From: Bacteroidales bacterium
GTDB taxonomy: Bacteria; Bacteroidota; Bacteroidia; Bacteroidales; VadinHA17
Assembly: GCA_029932855.1 (NCBI GenBank)
Contig: JAOZPG010000009.1
Coordinates: 22,864 to 74,318 of the forward strand
Length of the DNA: 51,455 nucleotides
Direction: 5' to 3'
Positions 1-8,528 of this stretch are shown piece after piece. Every line of letters begins with the position of its first letter. Position 1 is the first letter of the stretch. Position numbers and translations under genes: made by a program. The notes beneath the pieces were generated by a model. It ran no database searches and was not told the origin of the DNA. It saw only the letters and a program-made list of their open reading frames with translations.

Positions 1-102
1 GTTTGGCTCTGCTCTCACTTCTTTACAAATTTGCTCCACAGGTTTGTTGCGGCGCTCGGCATAGCTCAAACAAGTTTGGCTCTGCTCTCACTTCTTTACA
101 AA
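1..102. repeat. Direct repeat pair at the 3' end of the OmpA-family gene
   Basis: A 29-base sequence at 1-29 is repeated without mismatch at 74-102, a period of 73 bases. The second copy contains the last codons and the TGA stop (88-90) of the OmpA-family gene; the first copy lies wholly downstream of it. The copies diverge abruptly after base 29. The intervening bases 30-73 are noticeably GC-rich for this genome. The left window edge cuts the region, so a longer array may continue. I infer a dispersed extragenic repeat that has entered the gene's 3' end. Confidence 0.7.
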
Positions 103-1275
103 CTCAACCCTACGGTTATTTGCCCTGTCCTCGGGTGAAGCATTATTGGTCACCGGCTTAGTTTCTCCCCAGCCCCTCGCCGATAACCTGTGAGCCTCTA
201 TACCCATATCAACAAGTACATCCATCACTGCCTGAGCCCTTTGCAGGGAAAGCTTCATATTAACATCATCATTCCCCTGGCTGTCGGTATGTCCCTCTAC
301 ACTGAAATTAAGATCGGGATGCTCTTTCATCAGGTCATATATCTCGTTTATTACGCCCATGGATTCAGCTTTCAGGCTGGCCTTTCCCACATCAAACCTT
401 ATGCCGCTTGCAACGATCTTTCCATCCTGAAGCATCCTGTCGTAATATTTAACACCGCCCTTTGCAATCCTTACATTTTTAATATATATCGGGTATTCAT
501 CACTGGCATGATAAGAATAAATTGAAAGTCCACTGGGATTAAACCCCATCCTGGGAATATTTATCAGGCGGGTATCATCCAGGTAGGCCTTGAACTTACC
601 ACTTGTATATGCAATTGATATATGAGCCCAACGTTTCTTTTTTACTTCTGAAGGATATGTGCTTCTGGCATCTCCAATATGCATAGAGTTATAACCAACC
701 TCCAGAATATCTTCCCCGGAGCGATCTCCCCTCTGATTCTTCCAGTCATAGAGATAAACTACAAAGTAGCTAAAGCCAAAATAAACATCAAATTCTACAG
801 TAAATACATCAGGCAGGTAATCCGATGTTGAATTCTCAATATAGGGCACGATAGATGGAGACCCTCCCCGGAGAAAAATAACATTTTCACCATCCACCTT
901 TGCCACCTCTGCACTGCCCTGTGCCAGGTCCCAGCGTGAAGGAAACTCACCGTTTTCCTCCCCAATAAGATCATCCTCGAATATCACCTGGTCACCTGGT
1001 ATAAAATCATATTTGGCCCATTCCAGTACCGGACTTTTTGATTCAAGCTTTGCTTTTTCAGAGCCTGATGAAGCCTCCTCTTTAACAGCAGTTTCTTGTT
1101 TCGCTGGAACCTTTTTTGCTGGCTCAGATTTCTTATTCTTCCTGCCGAACAGGCTGCCTATGCCTTCTTCAATTTTCTTATTGATCTCCATCTCTAATGT
1201 TTCTTTCTGAGCGAAAATATCTGAGGGCATAATAAGGAATACCGCCACTATTAGAAATAAACTTGTTCTTTTCAT
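88..1275 (-). CDS. OmpA-family envelope protein with LamG-like central domain
   Basis: A 395-residue exported protein that probably anchors the outer membrane to peptidoglycan. Residues 1-22 form a signal peptide ending at a FAQ site. A Lys/Glu/Ala-rich low-complexity linker follows (about 35-85). Residues 95-275 look like a LamG/concanavalin-type beta sandwich with many aromatic strands. The C-terminal OmpA domain (about 285-395) carries GIRFDVGKASL, the VEGHTDSQGN motif and the NNRRVEF ending that contact diaminopimelate in this family. The last codons lie inside a direct repeat. The gene is separated by 112 bases from the uracil-DNA glycosylase gene upstream and is probably an independent unit. 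The ligand of the central domain cannot be told from sequence. Confidence 0.85.
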   Translation of the reverse strand: MKRTSLFLIVAVFLIMPSDIFAQKETLEMEINKKIEEGIGSLFGRKNKKSEPAKKVPAKQETAVKEEASSGSEKAKLESKSPVLEWAKYDFIPGDQVIFEDDLIGEENGEFPSRWDLAQGSAEVAKVDGENVIFLRGGSPSIVPYIENSTSDYLPDVFTVEFDVYFGFSYFVVYLYDWKNQRGDRSGEDILEVGYNSMHIGDARSTYPSEVKKKRWAHISIAYTSGKFKAYLDDTRLINIPRMGFNPSGLSIYSYHASDEYPIYIKNVRIAKGGVKYYDRMLQDGKIVASGIRFDVGKASLKAESMGVINEIYDLMKEHPDLNFSVEGHTDSQGNDDVNMKLSLQRAQAVMDVLVDMGIEAHRLSARGWGETKPVTNNASPEDRANNRRVEFVKK

Positions 1276-1387
1276 GACTTGAATTTTTAGATTCTTTTAA
1301 ATTTACTGAAATCACAATAAAAAGTCAAATCATTGTTTAAAAAATATACTATAGATCATGTCTTTATAAACAAATTGAACTTCCGGT

Positions 1388-1972
1388 CTAAAAAGGAATA
1401 TGTGCTGAGTAGTGATCGGGATCAACCAATTCGCGATATTTATACACTACCTGCTTGTAATCCTCCCATGTATCTTTTTTTAATTCCGGATTACGCAATA
1501 AAGCAGAAGGATGATAAACGGGCATCAGTAAATACTTATCAAAATGCATCCATTTACCACGCAGCCTGGTAATTTTCAGGTCGGGATTATCAAACAAACG
1601 TTTTAGAGCCGTAGCTCCAAGAGTGATAATGATTTTAGGATCCACCAACTCAATTTGTTTAAGTAAAAAAGGTAAACAGGCTTTCACCTCCTCTTCTGAA
1701 GGGATCCTGTTTGACGGTGGCCTGCATTTTACAATATTGCTGATAAAGATATGCTGCTCCCTGGTAAAGCCACATGCAGAAAATATTTTGTCAAGCAACT
1801 GACCTGACTTACCCACAAAAGGTCTGCCTATCCTGTCTTCATCAGCACCCGGAGCCTCGCCAATTACCATTATTTCAGCATTGAAGTTACCTTCTCCCCA
1901 AATAGCATGATTTCTTGTTTTATATAAGTCACATGCTGTACAGTTTAATATTTCCTTTTTAAGTGTTTCCAT
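1388..1972 (-). CDS. Family 4 uracil-DNA glycosylase (Fe-S)
   Basis: A 194-residue DNA repair enzyme that removes uracil from DNA. The family 4 signature is visible: CTACDLY near the N-terminus supplies two Fe-S ligands and NIVKCRPPSNR and EVKACLPF supply the other two; GEAPGADEDRIGRPFVG is the catalytic motif; VYHPSALLR is the second active-site loop. The length is normal for the family. It follows tyrA by only 6 bases, so it is probably co-transcribed with the aromatic operon, although it has no metabolic link to it. Annotators sometimes call these proteins DNA polymerase-related, but the Cys pattern favours glycosylase. Confidence 0.92.
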   Translation of the reverse strand: METLKKEILNCTACDLYKTRNHAIWGEGNFNAEIMVIGEAPGADEDRIGRPFVGKSGQLLDKIFSACGFTREQHIFISNIVKCRPPSNRIPSEEEVKACLPFLLKQIELVDPKIIITLGATALKRLFDNPDLKITRLRGKWMHFDKYLLMPVYHPSALLRNPELKKDTWEDYKQVVYKYRELVDPDHYSAHIPF

Positions 1973-1978
1973 ATCAGA

Positions 1979-2773
1979 TCATGAGTCCCTGGGTCCTTTA
2001 ACGCCAATGTTTTGTCTAATTTCCGACACATACTCATGTATCCCTCCGGTATCTCTTTCCTGTACAAGCTTAATAAGCCTGTCGAGCTTTATACAGATAT
2101 TTTTAATCTGTTCAAGGGTAAAGGGATTTAATAATATCTCTGAAAGAAGATATTTATCTTCCGACAGTACTCCCCTGGAGGTTTCAAGATGTTTTTTGAA
2201 TGTGGTACCCGGCACTTCTATCTCTTTCATGCATGAGGCAAAAACTATGGATGAAGAAAAAGGTATGGAAAGTGAGTAGGCAATGGTTTCATCATGAAGC
2301 TTAAAGCTATATGTAAAAACCTTTAATTTTAGTGACTTATAAAACTCTTCGAAAAATTTCTTTCCTTCTTCATTTGATTCTTCAATGATCACTGCATTCT
2401 GTCCCTCCAGGTCATTAATATTTCCAAATGTGGGACCGAACATAGGGTGAGTTGAGACAAAGCTCCTCTCCTGCTCTTTATAAAAACTTTCAAGTCCGTT
2501 TTTCACCGATGCAATGTCAGACAGCATGCAGGATTCAGGAATATAATGCAATACCTCTTTAAAGACCTTAACAGTATGTTGCAGGTTTACAGCATTTATG
2601 AGCAAATCCGGCTCAAAATCAGCAAAATCCTCATATTTCAGGAACCTTTGCGAATTAAAAATATATTTAAGCTTAGTCTTGTCGGGGTCATAAATGCCAA
2701 CTTCATGATCAAGACAAAATGATTCTGCCAGCCATGCTCCCATATTTCCCGCTCCCAGTATCAGTATCTTCAC
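1979..2773 (-). CDS. tyrA: Prephenate dehydrogenase
   Basis: A 264-residue NAD(P)-dependent enzyme converting prephenate to 4-hydroxyphenylpyruvate, the tyrosine branch. The N-terminus has a Rossmann GAGNMG motif (about 7-12). STHPMFGPTFGN contains the catalytic His of the TyrA family. The second half is the helical dimerisation domain. No chorismate mutase or ACT domain is present, so mutase activity must come from the DAHP synthase fusion in the same operon and feedback by tyrosine through an ACT domain is not expected. It lies 39 bases after aroC and 6 bases before the glycosylase gene. Confidence 0.9.
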   Translation of the reverse strand: MKILILGAGNMGAWLAESFCLDHEVGIYDPDKTKLKYIFNSQRFLKYEDFADFEPDLLINAVNLQHTVKVFKEVLHYIPESCMLSDIASVKNGLESFYKEQERSFVSTHPMFGPTFGNINDLEGQNAVIIEESNEEGKKFFEEFYKSLKLKVFTYSFKLHDETIAYSLSIPFSSSIVFASCMKEIEVPGTTFKKHLETSRGVLSEDKYLLSEILLNPFTLEQIKNICIKLDRLIKLVQERDTGGIHEYVSEIRQNIGVKGPRDS

Positions 2774-2812
2774 TTCTTTTCTGTTTTTAAAGGTTTTATA
2801 ATGCCTTTACAA

Positions 2813-3793
2813 CTATCTCAAGGCCTTGCTCATCATTAACATATCAGCCAGGGCAACAGCAGTAACCGATTCAACTATCACCGGTACCCTTAATGCTATA
2901 CACAGGTCATGCCTCCCCTTTATCTCAAGCTCCTCAAGCCGGCCGCTATCCATATTCATGGTTTCCTGCTTTTGGGCTGTGCTGGATGTTGGCTTAACAA
3001 CTAACCTGAATACCAGATCATTACCATTACTTATCCCCCCGTTTATTCCACCTGCAAAATTAGTTGCAGTTTTTCCATCCTTATCAATAATAGCATCATT
3101 ATGCTCACTACCTGTCATCCCTGCTGCCGCGAAGCCCGAACCAAACTCTATCCCCTTTATTGCAGGTATTGAAAATACCAGGTGACTGATCACTGATTCC
3201 AGCGAATTAAAGAAAGGTTCACCAAGTCCCACCGGCATATTATCCACCCTACATTCCACTATACCCCCTATGGAGTCATTATTCTTAATGGCCCGTGATA
3301 TTGCCTTTTCGATATCCTTCTCTCCCCCTGCCTCAACCAGCTCTGCCTTAATATTTATGTCTTTTATTATTTTCTTTGCAATAACACCCGCTGCAACCAG
3401 TCCCAGTGTTATCCTTCCCGAGAAATGACCTCCTCCACGGTAATCGGTATATCCCAGGTATTTTTCTGCGGCTACAAAATCTGCATGTCCCGGCCTGGGT
3501 ATTTTTGTAAACACCGAATAGTCCCCCGATCTGGTATTCTTATTCCTGAACGCCACTGTCAGGGGAGCCCCAGTCGTATATCCATTAAATACACCGCTTA
3601 CAAGTTCAGGTATATCATCTTCTGTCCTGGGGCTGGTTCCCCTGGCCCCGGGCTTCCTGCGATCAAGGTCATCCTGAAAATCTACCGGTTCGAGGGCAAT
3701 CCCAGGGGGACAGGCATCTATCACAACACCTATCATTGCACCATGCGACTCCCCGAATACCGAGATCCTGAATATTTGTCCAAAACTATTCAT
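2813..3793 (-). CDS. aroC: Chorismate synthase, short variant form
   Basis: A 326-residue enzyme making chorismate from EPSP with reduced FMN. GESHG (His17) and RRKPGARG near the N-terminus, RPGHAD (about 100-105), the NFAGGINGGISNG stretch and the KGRHDLC motif are all diagnostic. Two things are unusual. The protein is about 30 residues shorter than E. coli AroC, lacking a central insertion and the C-terminal tail. The usual RGGGRSSARET loop reads RGGGHFSGRIT at 119-129. As I recall, this HFSGR form is typical of clostridial AroC rather than of Bacteroides AroC. It sits between aroA and tyrA in the operon. Confidence 0.93.
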   Translation of the reverse strand: MNSFGQIFRISVFGESHGAMIGVVIDACPPGIALEPVDFQDDLDRRKPGARGTSPRTEDDIPELVSGVFNGYTTGAPLTVAFRNKNTRSGDYSVFTKIPRPGHADFVAAEKYLGYTDYRGGGHFSGRITLGLVAAGVIAKKIIKDINIKAELVEAGGEKDIEKAISRAIKNNDSIGGIVECRVDNMPVGLGEPFFNSLESVISHLVFSIPAIKGIEFGSGFAAAGMTGSEHNDAIIDKDGKTATNFAGGINGGISNGNDLVFRLVVKPTSSTAQKQETMNMDSGRLEELEIKGRHDLCIALRVPVIVESVTAVALADMLMMSKALR

Positions 3794-3827
3794 CTTTTTA
3801 TTTTATATTTTTTATTCTCCGGTCATT

Positions 3828-5117
3828 TCACAATCGCTCTACCCTTCCTCCTAATGATTTAATGTCATCAAAGAAAGCAGGGTATGATTTAGCCACACAT
3901 TCAGAAGCATCTATGCTAATTTCACCACTACTGTTAAGCGCAGCAACAGCTGCAGCCATGGCTATCCTGTGATCATTATGAGAATAAACCCTGGCAGCCC
4001 TGATCTCAGACCCCTTTATCTTCATAACATCCTCCCCAAGCTCAATATCCACTCCCATCCTGGCAAACTCTTCCTTCAGGGCAGCCGATCTGTTACTCTC
4101 TTTCACTGCCAGTCGCGACGTACCACTAAGGATACTTATACCCTTACAGTTTGCCGCCAGACTGACAAGTGGTGGTGCCAGGTCGGGACACTCCGAAATA
4201 TCAAATTCGAATGCATTAAGACCGGCTCTTTCAACTATGCATATTTCATCACTCATTTCAACATTTGCACCGGCAAGCTTAAGTGCTTCAATTATCGCCT
4301 TATCTGCCTGACTTGAATCCTGCCTGAGTCCTGTAAGTTCAACCCGTCCTGCAACAGCAGCTGCAACAAGTAAAAGAGCCGCCCCGCTCCAGTCGCCTTC
4401 AATAAAATATTCCCGCGCCTGGTAATGTTGCCTGCCAGGAATAGTAAAGTGCTTATAGTTATCATTTTCGGCATACACTCCAAAATCTCTCATCAGCTCC
4501 AGGCTCAGGTCTATATAAGGCTTGCTTTTCAGCTTATCTACTTCGACCAGAGAATCATTTCCTGTTAAAGGAAGGCTCATAAGCAGCCCTGTAAGAAACT
4601 GTGAACTTAAAGATCCGTCAAGGCTTATCTCCCCCCCCTGCATGGGCCCCTTTACTTCAACCGGAAGAAATCCTTTATTGGTTTTCACCTCAACACCCAT
4701 CTTCTCCAGGGGGCCGGCCAGGTCTCCAAGGGGCCTTTTCATCAGCGAAGCCTTACCACTCAGCCTTGTGTTCTTATCAAACAAGGAAGCTACAGATGAA
4801 AACATCCTTAATGATAAGCCCGACTCTCCACAGTTGAGAGAAAGGATATCCTCTCCACCCGGCCTGTTATGCCCGCCATGCTCCCCCCTTAGTCCTATTC
4901 CTTTTATAAGTATCCTGTCGGAAAGCTTTTCCACCTCTGCCCCGAGCACCTTAATAATATCCAGGGCGGCCAGTGCATCATCACAATAACTGGGATTCAG
5001 TAACACACTGGTCCCTTCTGCTATGGCCCCTGCAGCAACAGCCCTTATCATTACACTCTTTGAAGCCGGTGCTGTAAGCCTGCCTGATATTAAGGAATAA
5101 GATAGTCTGTGGATCAT
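3828..5117 (-). CDS. aroA: 3-phosphoshikimate 1-carboxyvinyltransferase (EPSP synthase)
   Basis: A 429-residue enzyme joining shikimate 3-phosphate and PEP. SKSVMIRAVAA at the N-terminus binds phosphoshikimate. NCGESGLSLRMF is the equivalent of the NAGTAMR loop. SLSSQFLTGLL and the C-terminal DHRIAMAAAVAAL are active-site segments, and the two-domain alpha/beta repeat is complete. The CGESG form of the loop is found in bacterial and archaeal enzymes outside the E. coli-like group. It begins 3 bases after the aroB stop codon and is followed 34 bases later by aroC, so co-translation with aroB is likely. Confidence 0.94.
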   Translation of the reverse strand: MIHRLSYSLISGRLTAPASKSVMIRAVAAGAIAEGTSVLLNPSYCDDALAALDIIKVLGAEVEKLSDRILIKGIGLRGEHGGHNRPGGEDILSLNCGESGLSLRMFSSVASLFDKNTRLSGKASLMKRPLGDLAGPLEKMGVEVKTNKGFLPVEVKGPMQGGEISLDGSLSSQFLTGLLMSLPLTGNDSLVEVDKLKSKPYIDLSLELMRDFGVYAENDNYKHFTIPGRQHYQAREYFIEGDWSGAALLLVAAAVAGRVELTGLRQDSSQADKAIIEALKLAGANVEMSDEICIVERAGLNAFEFDISECPDLAPPLVSLAANCKGISILSGTSRLAVKESNRSAALKEEFARMGVDIELGEDVMKIKGSEIRAARVYSHNDHRIAMAAAVAALNSSGEISIDASECVAKSYPAFFDDIKSLGGRVERL

Positions 5118-5120
5118 TAA

Positions 5121-6212
5121 CTAATTTTGTTTTAAAGTAATAAGTCCCGAAGCTGAAGATACTTCCTTATTGAGCCAGTCCTCAAAAAGCTCAAAAAGCA
5201 TATCTGCCTCAAGCTTTTCTGTAAATGCTTCACCAATATTTTTAAGCATGACAAAATAAAGATATCTGCCGCTGCGCTTTTTATCAGCAGCAAAATGATA
5301 TCTCAGCATTGCAGGATCCAGGCTCACAGCTTTTAGTACACCCGATCCCTTTATTAAGTGAGTAGCTTTTTTCGCTTCCCCATCACTCATATATCCCTTT
5401 CTTGCCGATATATAGATGGCAGCAAGCATTCCATAACTTATGGCTATGCCATGAGGGATCTTTGCAGTGCTCTCTATTGCATGCCCGAAGCTATGTCCGA
5501 AATTCAACAACCTTCGCAGGCCTGTTTCCAGTTCGTCATTTTCAACTATCTGTTTTTTTATTCTCAGTGATCGCACAACAATATCATGTATCTTTCCGGT
5601 ATCTTCCTGACCGGCATTACTATCATCACCGAAATAAGCCAGGATTTCCGGGTCTCCTATAAACCCGTACTTAAGCACTTCACCAAGTCCAGAAAGAAAT
5701 TCCTCCTTGTCCAGGGTCTTCAGCAAATCATGATCACAAATAACAAATTCCGGCTGGTTAAAAACACCAATAATATTCTTTATCCCATTGAAATTCACCC
5801 CGTTCTTACCACCCACGCTGGCATCTACCTGGGCAAGAAGCGTTGTAGCAACAAAAGCATATCTTAATCCTCTCAGGTATGTGGAAGCTGCAAATCCTGC
5901 TATATCACACAATACGCCCCCTCCTATAGCCAGGATGAAAGTATCCCTGTCAACATCCTGTTCGAGAAACTGTTTATATATATGTTCTATTGTTGAAAGG
6001 CTTTTTGTTTGTTCACTGCTCTCAATAATAATAAGCGGGAAGTCAGGGAATATATCAGAATATAATTCATGTACTTCTTTGTCGGCAATGATAAGCAGGT
6101 TTGAACCGGGGATATAAGTATTTATATCCTTCAATGAGCCTCCCACAATTATCCTTGAGTCACGAGCTGCAGCCTTTAAAATAAATTCTATTATGTTAGT
6201 CCCTGTATTCAT
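5121..6212 (-). CDS. aroB: 3-dehydroquinate synthase
   Basis: A 363-residue NAD- and metal-dependent enzyme cyclising DAHP to 3-dehydroquinate. Recognisable elements are the NAD-binding GGGVLCDIAGFAAS segment (about 98-111), DASVGGKNGVN, and the metal-binding NFGHSFGHAIE with HGIAISYGM. The length is typical. The gene starts 53 bases after the DAHP synthase-chorismate mutase gene and runs directly into aroA, consistent with a single transcript from the attenuated promoter near 9700. Confidence 0.94.
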   Translation of the reverse strand: MNTGTNIIEFILKAAARDSRIIVGGSLKDINTYIPGSNLLIIADKEVHELYSDIFPDFPLIIIESSEQTKSLSTIEHIYKQFLEQDVDRDTFILAIGGGVLCDIAGFAASTYLRGLRYAFVATTLLAQVDASVGGKNGVNFNGIKNIIGVFNQPEFVICDHDLLKTLDKEEFLSGLGEVLKYGFIGDPEILAYFGDDSNAGQEDTGKIHDIVVRSLRIKKQIVENDELETGLRRLLNFGHSFGHAIESTAKIPHGIAISYGMLAAIYISARKGYMSDGEAKKATHLIKGSGVLKAVSLDPAMLRYHFAADKKRSGRYLYFVMLKNIGEAFTEKLEADMLFELFEDWLNKEVSSASGLITLKQN

Positions 6213-6265
6213 AAGTCCCGGTTAAAGTACTAATTGCTTTTACTAAGATACAACAGATAAGTTTA

Positions 6266-7357
6266 TTACTCTCCCCTGTTCATTATCTTTGTCTGCCTGT
6301 TTATCGACTCCTGGTGTATTGCCTTTAACACAACCGACACAAGTTCATCACTTAGTCCCAGTTTCTTACCCAGCCCGGTACGATCCTTTAAAATATCTGC
6401 CCACCTGTCCGACTGGAATATGGTTACCTTATTCTTAAGTTTATACTCACCTATTTTCTCAACCACCCTCATCCTGGCTTCAAGTGTTCTGATTATCTCC
6501 TCATCCATATGGTCTATCTCTGTCCTGTAATCCTCAAGATCTTTCATTATCTCCAGTCCGTTCACCTGGGGCTTTCTCCAGATCAGTCCATCAAGAATCT
6601 TCTTCAGATCAGTGGGTGTAACCTGCTGGTCTTTATCACTTAGAGCCTGGTCAGGGTTAATATGCGATTCTATAAACAAACCGTCAAAGTTCAGGTCAAG
6701 GGCTTTCTGACACACAGCAGGAATAAGATCCCTCCTGCCTGTTATATGACTTGGATCATTAATCAGGGGAAGGTTGGGAAATCTTCTCTTCAACTCAATG
6801 GGAAGCCCCCACTGCGGTTTATTTCGGTATAGCGACTGTCCATATACAGAAAAGCCCCTGTGAATAGCTACCATCATTTTTAAACCTGCTTTATTAAACC
6901 TTTCCAGGGCTCCTGTCCACAGGTCAATATCCGGATTAACAGGATTCTTTACAAAAACCGGGATATTTTTCCCGGCAAGGTAATCTGCAAGTTCCTGTAC
7001 AGCAAAAGGATTTGCAGTTGTCCTTGCTCCAACCCAGAGAATATCCACATCATGATCAAGAGCCTGTTTGATATGATAAGTATTAGCCACCTCAGTCGCA
7101 ATTATCAGACCTGTCTCTTCCTTAAGCTTCTTTAACCACGGCAATGCAACAGCTCCCAGTCCCTCAAAACCTCCCGGCCTTGTTCTTGGCTTCCATATAC
7201 CTGCCCTGAACACAGATATCCCCATTTCAGCCAGCTGCCTACCTGTCTGCATCACCTGCTCTTCGCTTTCCGCACTGCAGGGTCCGGATATTATGATTGG
7301 TAATTCCAGTTCCTTCCCGTTTATTACTACCGGTTCGATATTCAATTTTGCCTCCAT
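6266..7357 (-). CDS. Bifunctional DAHP synthase / chorismate mutase
   Basis: A 363-residue fusion of the first pathway enzyme (PEP plus erythrose 4-phosphate to DAHP) with the branch-point chorismate mutase. Residues 1 to about 265 are a KdsA/AroF-type barrel, with IISGPCSAES, RAGIWKPRTRPGGFEG, and NDPSHITGRR. Residues about 268-363 are an all-helical AroQ-type mutase (EIDHMDEEIIRTLEARM, KIGEYK, and a C-terminal IHQESINRQ). This fusion order is characteristic of Bacteroidota. The reading frame is open upstream to 7648, but that extension overlaps the aminotransferase gene and has no family similarity; ATG 7357 gives the standard N-terminus 10 bases after the preceding stop. The mutase domain may mediate feedback by prephenate, as known for similar fusions. 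Confidence 0.93.
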   Translation of the reverse strand: MEAKLNIEPVVINGKELELPIIISGPCSAESEEQVMQTGRQLAEMGISVFRAGIWKPRTRPGGFEGLGAVALPWLKKLKEETGLIIATEVANTYHIKQALDHDVDILWVGARTTANPFAVQELADYLAGKNIPVFVKNPVNPDIDLWTGALERFNKAGLKMMVAIHRGFSVYGQSLYRNKPQWGLPIELKRRFPNLPLINDPSHITGRRDLIPAVCQKALDLNFDGLFIESHINPDQALSDKDQQVTPTDLKKILDGLIWRKPQVNGLEIMKDLEDYRTEIDHMDEEIIRTLEARMRVVEKIGEYKLKNKVTIFQSDRWADILKDRTGLGKKLGLSDELVSVVLKAIHQESINRQTKIMNRGE

Positions 7358-7367
7358 TTTCTTATTC

Positions 7368-8528
7368 TTATAATATATTAATAATCCTGTTTTTCGCCTC
7401 CATAAGCACATCCTTATCACTGCATATTGATAATCGCAGGTATCTCTGTCCCCTGCTTCCGAATATCCCGCCGGGAGTAATAAACACAGCTGCTTTTTCC
7501 AGTATTCTGTCTGACAGGTCATATGCATTATTCTCACTATCTGGTATCCTGGCCCAGACAAACAATCCTGCCTGTTCACTGCTGTATGTACAGCCAAATA
7601 CATCAAAAATCCCACGGGCAACAATACTCCTGCTCCTGTATTCCTCATTTAATTCCTCATACCATGAATCAGGCAGTGTAAGTGCCTCGGTTGCAGCCTC
7701 CTGCAATACCCGGAACATGCCCGATTGAATATTTGATACTATCTTCATCACCTCGGTAAGGTATTCTTCATTCCCACTCAGCATGCCCAGTCGCCATCCA
7801 GCCATATTATGTGACTTGCTTAAGGAATTAAGCTCCAGTGCCACATCTTTTGCCCCGTCAACAGAGAGAATACTCAGGGGCTCATCATTAAGAATAAAGC
7901 TGTAAGGATTATCCAGGCATAAGAGTATCTCGTTGCGCTTTGCAAAAGCAACAAGATCCTGGTACAATTTTCTTGTTGGAATGGCGCCGCTGGGCATATG
8001 AGGATAGTTTACCCACATTATCTTCACCCCCGACAGGTCGTGCTGCTCAAGTTCCAACAGATTGGGAAACCATTCAGTATCTTCACTGAGCTCGTATGGA
8101 ATAACATCAGCGCCAAGCATCCTTGTTACCGAAGCATAGGCAGGATATCCGGGATTGGGAACAAGCGCCTGGTCGCCCGGGTTTAAAAATGCCATGGAGA
8201 TATGGAATATCCCTTCTTTTGAGCCCATAAGAGGCAATATTTCGGTAGCGGGGTCAAGCTCCACATGATAAAAACGCTTATACCAGCCGGATATTGACTT
8301 CCTGAAGGCCGGCGTACCCCTGTAGCTCTGATAACCATGAAAACCCGGTTCTGCCAGTTTTTCCATGGCAGCATCAAGAACCTGCTGTGAGGGCGGCATA
8401 TCGGGATTGCCTATGCCAAGGTTAATAATATCCCTTCCTGCTGCCCTCATTGCCTCTATCTCCTTCAGCTTCCCTGAGAAGTAATATTCCTTTATATGGC
8501 CGGTACGTTCGGCAGCACTTATTATCAT
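7368..8528 (-). CDS. PLP-dependent class I aminotransferase, probably aromatic
   Basis: A 386-residue fold-type I aminotransferase. The PLP lysine is K238 in LSKSHNMAGWRLG, with NYPHMPSGA and CLDNPYSF as the substrate and cofactor loops and YQSYRGTPAFR near the N-terminus. The family resembles LL-diaminopimelate and aspartate/methionine aminotransferases. Its place between pheA and DAHP synthase, with a 4-base ATGA overlap with pheA, argues that its main role is to aminate phenylpyruvate and hydroxyphenylpyruvate, or prephenate to arogenate. Sequence alone does not fix the substrate. Confidence 0.85.
   Translation of the reverse strand: MIISAAERTGHIKEYYFSGKLKEIEAMRAAGRDIINLGIGNPDMPPSQQVLDAAMEKLAEPGFHGYQSYRGTPAFRKSISGWYKRFYHVELDPATEILPLMGSKEGIFHISMAFLNPGDQALVPNPGYPAYASVTRMLGADVIPYELSEDTEWFPNLLELEQHDLSGVKIMWVNYPHMPSGAIPTRKLYQDLVAFAKRNEILLCLDNPYSFILNDEPLSILSVDGAKDVALELNSLSKSHNMAGWRLGMLSGNEEYLTEVMKIVSNIQSGMFRVLQEAATEALTLPDSWYEELNEEYRSRSIVARGIFDVFGCTYSSEQAGLFVWARIPDSENNAYDLSDRILEKAAVFITPGGIFGSRGQRYLRLSICSDKDVLMEAKNRIINIL

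Noticed and set aside
4522-4989. Long plus-strand open frames opposite aroA and the other minus-strand aro genes
   Set aside because: They are shadows of well-supported genes on the other strand, with no family features.
7358-7648. Upstream extension of the DAHP synthase-chorismate mutase frame
   Set aside because: It overlaps the aminotransferase gene almost entirely, shows no family similarity, and ATG 7357 gives the standard N-terminus.
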